From contig PLYD01000265.1 of the NCBI GenBank assembly GCA_003151665.1, positions 1-25,725 of the forward strand: DNA of 25,725 nucleotides, written 5' to 3'. Below the pieces are notes generated by a model, which worked only from the letters and a program-made list of their open reading frames with translations, made no database searches and was not told the origin of the DNA. Both the position numbers and the translations under genes were made by a program. This DNA is from Candidatus Dormiibacterota bacterium. Its GTDB lineage: Bacteria; Chloroflexota; Dormibacteria; Dormibacterales; Dormibacteraceae. Shown here piece by piece: positions 15,319-21,996 of the stretch (positions are counted from its first letter, which is position 1; every line of letters starts with the position of its first letter).

Positions 15319-16459
15319 CGTCCGGGCGTTTCCCGGAATTCGATACCACCTCGCGCGCGCAGGCGATCCAAGCGCTCTTGTCGCTCCCCCCTACGACGTC
15401 ATCCCCGAACCGCAGCTCGACCGATACCGCTCACTTTCGCCGTACAACGTCATCCGTCTGATCCGGCCCGGCTCCGACTACGAGGGCGCGGCCAAGACGT
15501 TCGAGGAGTGGTTTCGCGACGGCATCCTCGAGGCCGACCCTCCTTCGATGTACGTCCACGAGGTCGAATTTGGCGGCCGGCGGCGCCGGGATTTGATCGC
15601 TGCGTTGCGGCTTCAGCCCTACGAGGACCGCGTCGTCCTGCCCCATGAGAGGACCCATCGCGGCCCCAAGGAGGACCGCCTCGCCCTGCTTCGCGCCACC
15701 AACGTGAGCCTCGAGCCGCTCTGGTTCACGTACGAGGGGCGTGGGACCGGGGTGTCGGCCATCCTGGATGCCGTCACCGCGCGCTCTCCGGCGGTCACCT
15801 TTGACGGGCCAGAAGGGACAAAGCACCGTCTCTGGACGGTTTCCGACCCGGCGCTCCACGCTGCGGTGCACGCCGCCATGAGCCACCTGCCGGTGCTCAT
15901 CGCCGACGGCCACCACCGTTACGAGACGACGCTGGCGCACTCCCTGGAAGTTGGCGGCGATGCCGACGCCGCCTCCCGATTTACGCTCGCCCTTTTGACC
16001 GACCTGGGCGACCCGGGCCTGGAGGTGCTGCCGACGCATCGGGTGCTGAAAGCCGGAGTGGCGGTCACCGGGGGCGAGGACATGCCGTCGCTCGAGGCAA
16101 CGCTTGCGGCGCTCCCTGGGCGGGTGGCTGCCGGAACCTATCGCGACCACCGCTTCCAGTTGCTGGAATTGGAAGGGGAGATGGCCCTGGTGGAGTTACA
16201 TAGGCAGGTGATTGACAACATCCTGGGCAAGCGGAGTCCGGAGGATTTCCTCCTTTACACGCGCGACGCCGCGGAGGCGGTTCGCTGGGTAGACGAAGGA
16301 GTGGGCACGGGCGCGTTCTTCCTGCCCCCGCCAGACCTGCGCCAGGTTTTGAAGCTGGCCCAAGAGGGCAAAACTCTTCCACAGAAGAGCACGTATTTCC
16401 ACCCCAAGCCGCCATCCGGCATGGTCTTCCACAGGCTGGATCCAGACCGGCGGCTATAG
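15266..16459 (+). CDS. DUF1015 family protein
   Basis: A DUF1015 protein of up to 397 residues. Family marks are VAPPYDVIPEPQLDRYR, SPYNVIRLIRP, HERTHRGPKEDRL and the invariant ADGHHRYETTLAH. Function is unestablished, but the family is often found beside serine-pathway genes, as here. The only usual start codon in frame before the conserved ADVRAFPGIRYH is the ATG at 15266. It has a GGGAAG upstream and overlaps serA by 53 bases; a non-canonical start near 15314 would avoid the overlap. Confidence 0.85.
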   Translation: MGCQTCGTSSSGETPTADVRAFPGIRYHLARAGDPSALVAPPYDVIPEPQLDRYRSLSPYNVIRLIRPGSDYEGAAKTFEEWFRDGILEADPPSMYVHEVEFGGRRRRDLIAALRLQPYEDRVVLPHERTHRGPKEDRLALLRATNVSLEPLWFTYEGRGTGVSAILDAVTARSPAVTFDGPEGTKHRLWTVSDPALHAAVHAAMSHLPVLIADGHHRYETTLAHSLEVGGDADAASRFTLALLTDLGDPGLEVLPTHRVLKAGVAVTGGEDMPSLEATLAALPGRVAAGTYRDHRFQLLELEGEMALVELHRQVIDNILGKRSPEDFLLYTRDAAEAVRWVDEGVGTGAFFLPPPDLRQVLKLAQEGKTLPQKSTYFHPKPPSGMVFHRLDPDRRL

Positions 16460-16475
16460 TAAGGAACCCCTAGAA

Positions 16476-16850
16476 ATGCCGACTTACGGTTACCGCTGTG
16501 GCAGTTGCGGCCACGAGTTTGAGATCCAGCAGAGGATCACCGCTCAGCCGCTTGTCACGTGTCCAAAATGCGGCGGCAAGCTGTCCAAGATGCTCTATCC
16601 GGCCGGCATCATCTTCAAGGGCAGCGGGTACTACACGACCGACTACAAGGGCAGTGGCAACGGCTCTGCCGGGTCGAGCAACGGCGTCGCTCCCGCTTCG
16701 GAGGGGAGCTCGGAGAGCAAGCCCGAAACCAAGTCGGAGTCGAAGTCGGAGTCCAAGGTGGAAACCAAAGCCGAGCCTAAGTCCGAATCCAAGTCCAAGT
16801 CGAAGTCGACAGAGTCCAAGTCGGGTTCCACCGACAAGAAGGGGTCCTAG
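16476..16850 (+). CDS. FmdB-type zinc-ribbon protein with long Ser/Lys/Glu tail
   Basis: The first 60 residues are a classic FmdB/CxxC-CxxC regulatory zinc ribbon: MPTYGYRCGSCGHEFE ... VTCPKCGGKL (Cys8, 11, 29, 32), ending FKGSGYYTTDYKG. The remaining half (about residues 75-124) is a low-complexity tail of SES/KSE/ETK units. It is probably disordered, coded by an imperfect hexanucleotide repeat. An AAGGAA ribosome-binding site precedes the ATG. The stop codon abuts the thioredoxin start, so the two are co-translated. Confidence 0.88.
   Translation: MPTYGYRCGSCGHEFEIQQRITAQPLVTCPKCGGKLSKMLYPAGIIFKGSGYYTTDYKGSGNGSAGSSNGVAPASEGSSESKPETKSESKSESKVETKAEPKSESKSKSKSTESKSGSTDKKGS
16711..16830 (+). 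repeat. Imperfect hexanucleotide repeat coding a Lys/Ser/Glu tail
   Basis: Units of the form AAGTCG/GAGTCC repeat about twenty times in frame inside the FmdB-like gene, giving alternating K-S-E-S peptides. Such tracts expand and contract by slippage. Confidence 0.75.
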
Positions 16851-17183
16851 ATGTCAAACATTCAAACCGTCACCGACGCAGAGTTCGAGGCCTCCGTCCT
16901 CAAGTCCGAAATTCCCGTGCTTGTCGATTTTTGGGCGACGTGGTGTGGGCCGTGCCGCATGATCGCTCCGATCGTCGAGCAGATCCAGGTCGAGCTCGGC
17001 GCCAAGGTCAAGGTTATGAAGATGGACATCGACGAGAACCCGGCGACCCCGATGTCGCTGGGGATCATGTCGATCCCGACCGTGATCATCTTCAAGGACG
17101 GAAAGCCCGCGGAGCGGAGCGTGGGGTACAGGCCGAACATGAAGGGCGACCTCACGGCGAAGCTCGAAGCGCTGCTCGTCTAG
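16851..17183 (+). CDS. trxA: Thioredoxin
   Basis: A 110-residue cytosolic thioredoxin that reduces protein disulfides. Active site FWATWCGPCRM (Cys32, Cys35), buried Asp26, DIDENP, and the cis-proline loop SIPTVIIFKDGKP are all intact. No signal peptide. An AAGAAGGGG tract at the end of the upstream gene is the likely ribosome-binding site, and the ATG directly follows that gene's stop codon. Confidence 0.95.
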   Translation: MSNIQTVTDAEFEASVLKSEIPVLVDFWATWCGPCRMIAPIVEQIQVELGAKVKVMKMDIDENPATPMSLGIMSIPTVIIFKDGKPAERSVGYRPNMKGDLTAKLEALLV

Positions 17184-17198
17184 CTCGCTCCTCCGAGC
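17183..17198 (+). terminator. Short hairpin after trxA
   Basis: GCTCG and CGAGC form a 5-bp stem with a 6-base loop at the trxA stop codon, with no T-tract. It is a weak terminator candidate between trxA and the tRNA gene. Confidence 0.3.
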
Positions 17199-17218
17199 GC
17201 TAACCTAGCCGTCGGGCT

Positions 17219-17317
17219 GGGGATGATCGGAGGCTGGTGCCTCCCGCGGTCTTCAAAATCGTTGCGGGGCGCTGCTGAGGCGTCCTGGGTGGGTTCGATT
17301 CCCATCCATCCCCGCCA
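17219..17317 (+). tRNA. selC: tRNA-Sec (anticodon TCA), intact
   Basis: A 99-nt selenocysteine tRNA. It has an acceptor arm GGGGATGA/CCATCCCC (7 bp plus an A-C), an extended 6-bp D stem GGAGGC/GCCTCC with a 4-base loop, and anticodon loop CTTCAAA with UCA. The long variable arm is GGGGCGC/GCGTCCT, the T arm GTGGG-TTCGATT-CCCAT, the discriminator is G, and CCA is encoded. The 6-bp D stem, 8+5 layout and long variable arm separate it from tRNA-Ser. It decodes UGA as selenocysteine with SelA/SelB, which are not in this window. Three partial 3' copies downstream mark it as an integration target. Confidence 0.93.
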
Positions 17318-17442
17318 ATTTCAGTGGCAATGATAGCCAAGATGACAGCACAACGACCCTCCGACCGAGTGCTAAAGGCTGCTGATAACCCACCAATCTC
17401 CCGATCAAAACGCGGACAGTAGTGGCCCCATGAGATGCCAAG

Positions 17443-18192
17443 CTAGACTCCGGCCACAGAATCCAGAAGGCTGTCCCAGTGGGCGGCTACGTAAGCCCTA
17501 GTCCGCTCGACTACGCGTAGGGTCTCAACGCCATCCCGGCCGGCCGCTCTAAGTCCATTGACGATGTATCCGACTCTCTGCCGTATGACCTCCGGCAGCC
17601 GTTGGCGCTCATCCCCCAAACCGTAGGCATTGCACATCAAGCGGAGTCGGCGCCACGGATCCAAATCCCCTAGTGGAGCTGGACGTCGATCCGCGGGGTC
17701 ATTGAGCGGGACCGTTGAGATTGCGCAAAAAGCGAGATCCCAAAGGCGCGAGCCAGGCGCAGCCAAGTCGAAATCGACGATTGCAAATGGCGATCGTTCC
17801 CTGAAGATGAGGTTATGCAATCCGAAGTCGTTGTGGCAAACGACTTCGGCTGGCCTATCTCCCTGCTCAGCTGAGCACCACGGTGCAGTCGCTTCAAATA
17901 CGAAACCTGCTTGTGCCTTGTGAAACGCAGCAAGTAGACGGGAAGCTTCAATCAGCGTCGAATCGGACCAAAGAAGGCCCGGTTCAAGAGAGTGCCAAGG
18001 AAGGCCATGTATGAATCCCTCGACTGATCGGCCCTCCTCGTCGAACCCAAGTGGCTTCGGACAGCTGTCAAAACCGTGGCCATGCAGGTAGTCCAAAAGG
18101 AGCTGAATAGAAATGCTCCAAGGTTTTCGGGGTCGCCTGACCGTGTCATCGATCCGCACAACGTCATCGCTCAGCTGTTGCTCATAAGCCAT
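17443..18192 (-). CDS. APH-type phosphotransferase
   Basis: A 249-residue aminoglycoside/choline-kinase-like phosphotransferase. The catalytic loop CHNDFGLHNLIF (Brenner motif HxDxxxxN) and metal-binding IVDFDLAAPGSRLWDLA are intact, as is the helical C-terminus. Substrate unknown: these enzymes phosphorylate antibiotics, choline, amino sugars or other small molecules. The N-terminus is short of a full glycine-rich lobe, so it is a compact member. It is the only gene between tRNA-Sec and the first 3' tRNA copy, and reads toward the tRNA. Likely mobile cargo. Confidence 0.82.
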   Translation of the reverse strand: MAYEQQLSDDVVRIDDTVRRPRKPWSISIQLLLDYLHGHGFDSCPKPLGFDEEGRSVEGFIHGLPWHSLEPGLLWSDSTLIEASRLLAAFHKAQAGFVFEATAPWCSAEQGDRPAEVVCHNDFGLHNLIFRERSPFAIVDFDLAAPGSRLWDLAFCAISTVPLNDPADRRPAPLGDLDPWRRLRLMCNAYGLGDERQRLPEVIRQRVGYIVNGLRAAGRDGVETLRVVERTRAYVAAHWDSLLDSVAGV

Positions 18193-18403
18193 CGAAGCTC
18201 GCCGAAGGATATTCTCAAATATCTTCTAGGACCGACGCCGGCGCGGACCGGCATGGATGGGTCCAGTAGGTGGATACAGGATGCCCTGCGGTAGCCGAGA
18301 AGACAGCCAACGGCGCGGTTAACAGCGGATGACGGCGGACGATCACAAAAGGCACCGCTCCTGACTGAACCTGCGTGGACGCCGATGACCGGCATGGACG
18401 CCT
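18193..18403. other. Non-coding right arm of the first tRNA-Sec block
   Basis: No gene is seen apart from the palindromic promoter noted separately. The sequence is rich in GGACG/GGATG words (for example CATGGACG, GTGGACGCC) that recur before the other tRNA-Sec copies. Open frames here are short and contain antisense tRNA sequence. Confidence 0.5.
18208..18223 (-). promoter_or_regulatory. AT-rich inverted repeat before the phosphotransferase
   Basis: GATATT and AATATC flank a 4-base centre, 16 bases upstream of the start codon. The AT-rich palindrome in a GC-rich region fits an operator overlapping a -10 region. Confidence 0.45.
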
Positions 18404-18514
18404 GACACGCAGTCTTCAAAACCGTTTGCGGGGCGCTGCTGAGGCGTCCTGGGTGGGTTCGATTCCCATCCATCCCCGCCAATTTCAGAGGCGATGACGG
18501 CCAAGTGACAGCCA
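18404..18514 (+). repeat. tRNA-Sec 3' copy 2 (attachment-site scar)
   Basis: From the anticodon arm to CCA (18409-18481) this repeats the tRNA-Sec gene almost perfectly, including the variable and T arms. The match continues about 30 bases beyond CCA (AATTTCAG, then ATGA, GCCAAG and TGACAGC words). The acceptor 5' side and D arm are absent, so it cannot be a functional tRNA. This is the expected product of integration at the 3' half of a tRNA gene. Confidence 0.85.
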
Positions 18515-18680
18515 CAGCAGCGGACGTCAGTGCACTGGTGCGGATGTTTTTGGACGTTCTCTCCTGGAGATACTCGGACAAACGCGACGCCGCCAGGGAC
18601 AACCACGCCCCTGTTCGACTTGGCAGACGTTCCGTGCTCGGGTGGACGATCGACACGCGATCGGAGATCATTGGGTGACG
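18515..18680. other. Gap with no recognisable gene before the NTF2-like gene
   Basis: It contains AGCGGACGTCAGTG-type arm words directly after the tRNA copy. I see no clear promoter and no coding frame of typical composition. Confidence 0.4.
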
Positions 18681-19094
18681 ATGGTTAGCGACGAAGTGCG
18701 CCTGTTCTTCGAGGAGTTCGAACGCAACAGCACGGACCTGAACCTTGATCGAATCGGCGCCCAGTTCGCAGACGTGTTCATGAATGCTGATCCAGAGCGA
18801 GCGGGGCCGGTTCCGAAGGCCGCTTTCCTCGCCGCCCTGCCCCAGCGGGAGAAGATGTTCAGTGCGATTGGCGTCAACCGCATCCGGCTTTCGGCCGTTC
18901 GGGAGACGGTGCTGGACCCCATGCACACCCTGGCGGCGACGGACTGGATCGCTGAGTTGAAGGATGGCGATGAACTTCCGCTCGCGTCAACCTTCCTCCT
19001 GCGGCGCAACGGTACGTCCTTTGTCGTGGTCTTCTATCTCAACCACCAAGACATCGGACGTGTCATCGCGGCGAGATCCGATCCTCTCCCCTGA
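18681..19094 (+). CDS. NTF2-like (SnoaL-fold) protein
   Basis: A 137-residue protein with the layout of nuclear-transport-factor-2-like proteins. An N-terminal helix (SDEVRLFFEEFERNSTDLNLDRIGAQFADVFM) is followed by a cone of beta strands (LSAVRETVLDPMHTLAATDWIAEL ... LASTFLLRRNGTSFVVVFYLNHQDI). The start is set at ATG 18681; GTG 18675 or an upstream frame are possible. It is a fold-level assignment and no substrate can be named. It is the sole cargo between tRNA-Sec copies 2 and 3. Confidence 0.72.
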   Translation: MVSDEVRLFFEEFERNSTDLNLDRIGAQFADVFMNADPERAGPVPKAAFLAALPQREKMFSAIGVNRIRLSAVRETVLDPMHTLAATDWIAELKDGDELPLASTFLLRRNGTSFVVVFYLNHQDIGRVIAARSDPLP

Positions 19095-19112
19095 CAGCCA
19101 AGGTGACAGCCA
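19092..19112 (+). repeat. Paired TGACAGCCA repeats (12-bp spacing), arm-site-like
   Basis: TGACAGCCA occurs at 19092 and 19104, one helical turn apart, then AACACGGCGGACGTCC. The same 9-mer pairs occur at 19297/19307 and near 20821/20832, and singly at 18506. Direct repeats one turn apart near tRNA-derived cores are typical of tyrosine-integrase arm sites. Confidence 0.55.
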
Positions 19113-19208
19113 ACACGGCGGACGTCCATGGACGAGGGCGCACGATCGCGGACCGCTGATGCTTTCGACTGAGCTGCAGCGGACGTTAGCGGACGTCCCT
19201 GGACGGCA

Positions 19209-19237
19209 GACACGCGGTCTTCAAAACCGTTTGCGGG
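19209..19237 (+). repeat. tRNA-Sec copy 3 (anticodon arm only)
   Basis: A 29-base match to 18404-18432 with one difference, covering the anticodon arm and its left flank. It then diverges into GGACG-rich sequence with no variable or T arm. Probably a further eroded or deleted attachment-site scar. Confidence 0.7.
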
Positions 19238-19474
19238 CGTCCGTGGACGTTCGCCCAAGTTCATCGATGTCCGCCAGCGTCCGTACTCGAACCGGTTGAC
19301 AGCCAATGACAGCCAAGAAGATCACGCCCGCAGGCTCGGCAGCTAGATGGCCTTTGACCAAACAGCCTTTCCCACCCGCGATTTTCTAGACCGTTTGCGG
19401 TCCAGATCCTCTGCGCGCGTCCTTATAGATGTCGGACGGCAGCAGAGGCCGGTTGCCGGCCCGCCAAGGTCGTT
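19238..19474. other. Intergenic stretch with arm-like repeats before the carboxypeptidase homologue
   Basis: It holds a second TGACAGCCA pair (19297 and 19307, 10-bp spacing) and a GACCG-TTTG-CGGTC hairpin at 19389-19402. A TATAGA box at 19424-19429 could be the -10 of the downstream gene. No gene is supported here. Confidence 0.45.
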
Positions 19475-20662
19475 ATGGTGGACGTGATGCGGCTACGCGT
19501 GGCTGCCGTCCTGGTGTTGCTCATCGGCGGCTATCTCGGATTCAACTACTTCATCCGGCCCATCCCGGCCGTCGGGGCGGTGGCGTCGATCCCAGCCTCC
19601 ACCACCATCGATGGCTCCGCGCCCGCCATGCCCTGGCCGTCCGCCGGTTCGGCGGCCATCGGCGTCTCTAGCCTGGGACTGATCGAATCGTCCGGCCGGG
19701 AAACGCCCGCCCCCGCGGCCGGCCTGGCCAAGGTGATGACGGCTCTGGTCGTCCTCGAGGACAAACCGCTGAAAAGGGGTGATCCGGGCCCCTCCGTCGC
19801 CATCACGGACGCGGACGTTCAGGCGTACCAGGCCGACAGCGCGAACCATCAAAACGTCGTGGCAGTGCAATCCGGCGAGCAGCTCTCCGAGTTTCACGCC
19901 CTGCAGGGCCTTCTGATTCCGTCCGCGGACAACATCGCTACCACGCTGGCTAGATGGGATGCCGGCTCGGTCAATGCCTTCGTCGCCAAGATGAACAAGC
20001 GGGCCAACGCGCTCGGCATGACCCACACCAGATTCGCCGACGAATCAGGTGCTTCCGCCAAAACAACCAGCACCCCGAGCGACCTGGTGAAGCTCGGCCT
20101 GGTCGCCATGAAGCAGGCAGTGCTGGCGCAGATCGTCGCGCAGAGCCAGGCCAACATACCCGTCGCCGGCACCGTGCGGAACCTCGACACCGCCCTGGGT
20201 CAGAGCGGCATTATAGGCATCGAGACCGGAAACGGAGACTTCCTGTACGCCGCCTCCGAAACGCTGGGCCACTTCACCGTCACCCTCTTCGGCTGCGTGA
20301 TGGGCCTGGACTCTCTGGACAGCGCCGTCACCGCCGCCAAGACGCTGATCGCGGCCATGCGACCGGTGGTTAAGGTGGGCCGCGTCCTCTACAAGGACAA
20401 GATCGTTGGGAGCTACGAGCTGCCCTGGGGGGACCACACGGACCTCTTCGCCACTGACAACGTGGACCTCGTCGAGTGGCCCGGGATGGTCCTGAGGGAG
20501 ATCGTGCACGCGCCTGCCCTCACGGTCACCCAACCTATCGACCCTGGAACCACCGAGGGCGCCTTGCACATCACTCTGGGTGGGTACACGCTAGACATCT
20601 CGCTGACGACCGTGGATGGGCTCTATCCGCCTGGCAAGTTCTGGAAGCTACTCCGTATCTAG
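19475..20662 (+). CDS. D-Ala-D-Ala carboxypeptidase (DacF-like) homologue lacking catalytic residues
   Basis: A 395-residue exported protein with an N-terminal signal-anchor (VAAVLVLLIGGYLGFNYF). It has the S11 peptidase fold: GLAKVMTALVVLED, HALQGLLIPSADNIATTLA, AFVAKMNKRANALGMTHTRFADESG and a C-terminal beta domain. Each active-site motif is changed. SxxK is GLAK (Gly83 in place of Ser, Lys86 kept), SxN is SAD (150-152), and KTG is ETG (250-252). It is therefore predicted to be an inactive penicillin-binding-protein relative, perhaps peptidoglycan-binding or regulatory. The gene is full-length and uninterrupted, so this is not simple decay. AAGG lies upstream of the ATG. Confidence 0.85.
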   Translation: MVDVMRLRVAAVLVLLIGGYLGFNYFIRPIPAVGAVASIPASTTIDGSAPAMPWPSAGSAAIGVSSLGLIESSGRETPAPAAGLAKVMTALVVLEDKPLKRGDPGPSVAITDADVQAYQADSANHQNVVAVQSGEQLSEFHALQGLLIPSADNIATTLARWDAGSVNAFVAKMNKRANALGMTHTRFADESGASAKTTSTPSDLVKLGLVAMKQAVLAQIVAQSQANIPVAGTVRNLDTALGQSGIIGIETGNGDFLYAASETLGHFTVTLFGCVMGLDSLDSAVTAAKTLIAAMRPVVKVGRVLYKDKIVGSYELPWGDHTDLFATDNVDLVEWPGMVLREIVHAPALTVTQPIDPGTTEGALHITLGGYTLDISLTTVDGLYPPGKFWKLLRI

Positions 20663-20694
20663 TGAGCTGAGCTCAGGCCTGGTGCGGCTACTAG

Positions 20695-20775
20695 AGGACA
20701 CGAAAGGACACGAAGGCCGAGCTGATTGAGTTCAGGCGGACCAGAGCGGAAACGCGAGGACACGAAGGACACGCC
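20695..20775 (+). repeat. AGGACACGAA direct repeats (two pairs)
   Basis: AGGACACGAA occurs at 20695 and 20705 back to back, and again at 20757 followed by GGACACGCC. The 10-base unit repeated in tandem is iteron-like or an integrase-arm array. It sits in a gene-free segment (20663-20941) upstream of the last tRNA-Sec copy. Confidence 0.6.
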
Positions 20776-20820
20776 ATGATGGCGGCTCGGGACCGTGCGT
20801 TCGAAGGAGGCAGAGGTCCC

Positions 20821-20840
20821 GACAGCCAAGCTGACAGCCA
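20821..20840 (+). repeat. Third GACAGCCA pair
   Basis: GACAGCCA at 20821 and TGACAGCCA at 20832 repeat the arm-like pairs at 19092 and 19297, here about 100 bases before tRNA-Sec copy 4. Confidence 0.5.
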
Positions 20841-20941
20841 TTCTGTCGGACACTGGCAACCGTCAGCGAACGTCAGCGGATCCAAGCTCTCGACTCTTCA
20901 TCGTGCGCGGACATCGCAGGACACTGGCGGACGCCAGATCC

Positions 20942-21014
20942 GCGGTCTTCAAAACCGTCCGAAGGGCGCTGTTGAGGTGTCCTTGGTGAGTTCGATTCTC
21001 ATCCATCCCCGCCA
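20942..21014 (+). repeat. tRNA-Sec 3' copy 4 (diverged but structurally consistent)
   Basis: The copy spans the anticodon arm to CCA. Compared with the intact gene it differs at several bases, but paired changes keep the helices: the T stem is GTGAG/CTCAT instead of GTGGG/CCCAT, and the variable-arm base pair at the end is A-T in place of G-T. The D arm and 5' acceptor strand are missing. It marks the far end of the tRNA-Sec island. Confidence 0.82.
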
Positions 21015-21105
21015 CTTTGGCGGTCGTGACTGCCACCGGGCCGCAACCTGCTCTCGATAACTAACCCCTATCGCTAGCATCAGGAAGGAACGTAGTAGTG
21101 ATTCT

Positions 21106-21123
21106 ACGCTATTAGCGTATGAT
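21106..21123 (+). promoter_or_regulatory. Palindromic operator overlapping a leaderless -10 box
   Basis: ACGCTATTAGCGT is a perfect 13-base palindrome whose last base begins TATGAT (21118-21123). The -10 box ends 6 bases before the ATG at 21130. A repressor bound here would block RNA polymerase; the winged-helix domain of the next gene is the obvious candidate. Confidence 0.6.
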
Positions 21124-21129
21124 CGATGC

Positions 21130-21996
21130 ATGCGGCTTATCGCCTCCGATCTGGCTCTAAGGAGCGTCACCGCGCTGCGACACAGAGGTCCAACGTCGCT
21201 GGCGGGCCTGGCTAAGGTTTTGCGTGTGCAGCCAAGTTCGTGTCAGCGAGCGCTTGACGTCCTTCTTGCGGATCGTCTTGTGGTAGGCATCGGAGAAGGC
21301 CGGGCGCGTGTGTACGTGTTGGAGGAGAACAACCGAGCGCTAGCTGCAGTAGAAGGGCTCGCGAATACCTTGGTTCCGGCCCATGAAGGTCTGGTGATTG
21401 TCGGCAACGCCAACCCAGCGGTCGAGTTGATCGGAGTTACATCTGAAGAGGTGGTAACGGTTCTCGCCAAGCGAAGCACCGTCGCCGACCGCGCGCAGGC
21501 CATGGAAGCGATCAAGCACCTGGCCGATGCCCTAAAGCTCGCGCCCCAATTCTTCGACCACCAGGACCTGGTCCGTGCTCGCGAATTAACGGTTCGGCTC
21601 AGACGCGAGCTGTCGAGAGGCGACGTATTGGTGGGTCAACTCGAGCGTTCGATACCGGATCGCAGCCGGCATCGGAAAACTGCAGGTCGGGCGCTTGGCC
21701 ACGTCAGTCCTGCCTTGCATCTCCCTTCAGGGCGCACGCTGCGTTCCATCAAGCGGCGGCACGGAGTCCGCCGACTCAAGCTATTCGGCTCGGCCGTGCG
21801 TACCGACTTTCGACCCGAGAGTGATGTTGATATTGCGGTCACGCTTGATCCAGGGCTTCGGCCGGATCGCAGCGGCCTGGAAGCGTTGGAAGCCGAACTC
21901 GAAAGGCGTCTTGGCCATGATGTCGACCTTGTACTGGAGTCCGAGTTGCGTCCACCGGTCCGGTATCTAGTCGACCGAGAGTCGGTGTCCCTGTGA
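21130..21996 (+). CDS. Winged-helix / MNT nucleotidyltransferase fusion (antitoxin)
   Basis: A 288-residue protein. Residues about 1-70 form a winged helix (TALRHRGPTSLAGLAKVLRVQPSSCQRALDVLLADRLV). Residues about 75-195 are an unrecognised middle section. Residues 203-288 are a minimal nucleotidyltransferase: LKLFGSAVRTDFRPESDVDIAV fits GSx10DxD exactly (Gly220-Ser221, Asp232, Asp234), with the third acidic residue likely Asp266 in HDVDLV. MNT proteins of MNT-HEPN pairs AMPylate and silence the HEPN RNase. The added winged helix suggests autoregulation at the upstream palindrome. It overlaps the next gene by four bases. Confidence 0.82.
   Translation: MRLIASDLALRSVTALRHRGPTSLAGLAKVLRVQPSSCQRALDVLLADRLVVGIGEGRARVYVLEENNRALAAVEGLANTLVPAHEGLVIVGNANPAVELIGVTSEEVVTVLAKRSTVADRAQAMEAIKHLADALKLAPQFFDHQDLVRARELTVRLRRELSRGDVLVGQLERSIPDRSRHRKTAGRALGHVSPALHLPSGRTLRSIKRRHGVRRLKLFGSAVRTDFRPESDVDIAVTLDPGLRPDRSGLEALEAELERRLGHDVDLVLESELRPPVRYLVDRESVSL

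Noticed and set aside
18171..18926. Long minus-strand frames containing a GMDGNRTHPGRLSSAPQ-like stretch (also at 17253-17441 and 18343-18606)
   Set aside because: These peptides are antisense translations of the tRNA-Sec gene and its copies, a well-known class of false annotation. They overlap the real tRNA and the NTF2-like gene.
19090..19320. CRISPR-like repeat spacing
   Set aside because: The repeats are 9-10 bases, irregularly spaced, and linked to tRNA scars; no repeat-spacer periodicity or cas genes.
20776..21060. 94-residue plus-strand frame across the last tRNA-Sec copy
   Set aside because: It translates repeat arms and tRNA sequence (including the anticodon and T arms) and has no ribosome-binding site.
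21667..21996. Separate stand-alone MNT gene starting inside the fusion
   Set aside because: The frame is continuous from 21130 with no stop or good ribosome-binding site before the nucleotidyltransferase part, so a single fused protein is preferred.
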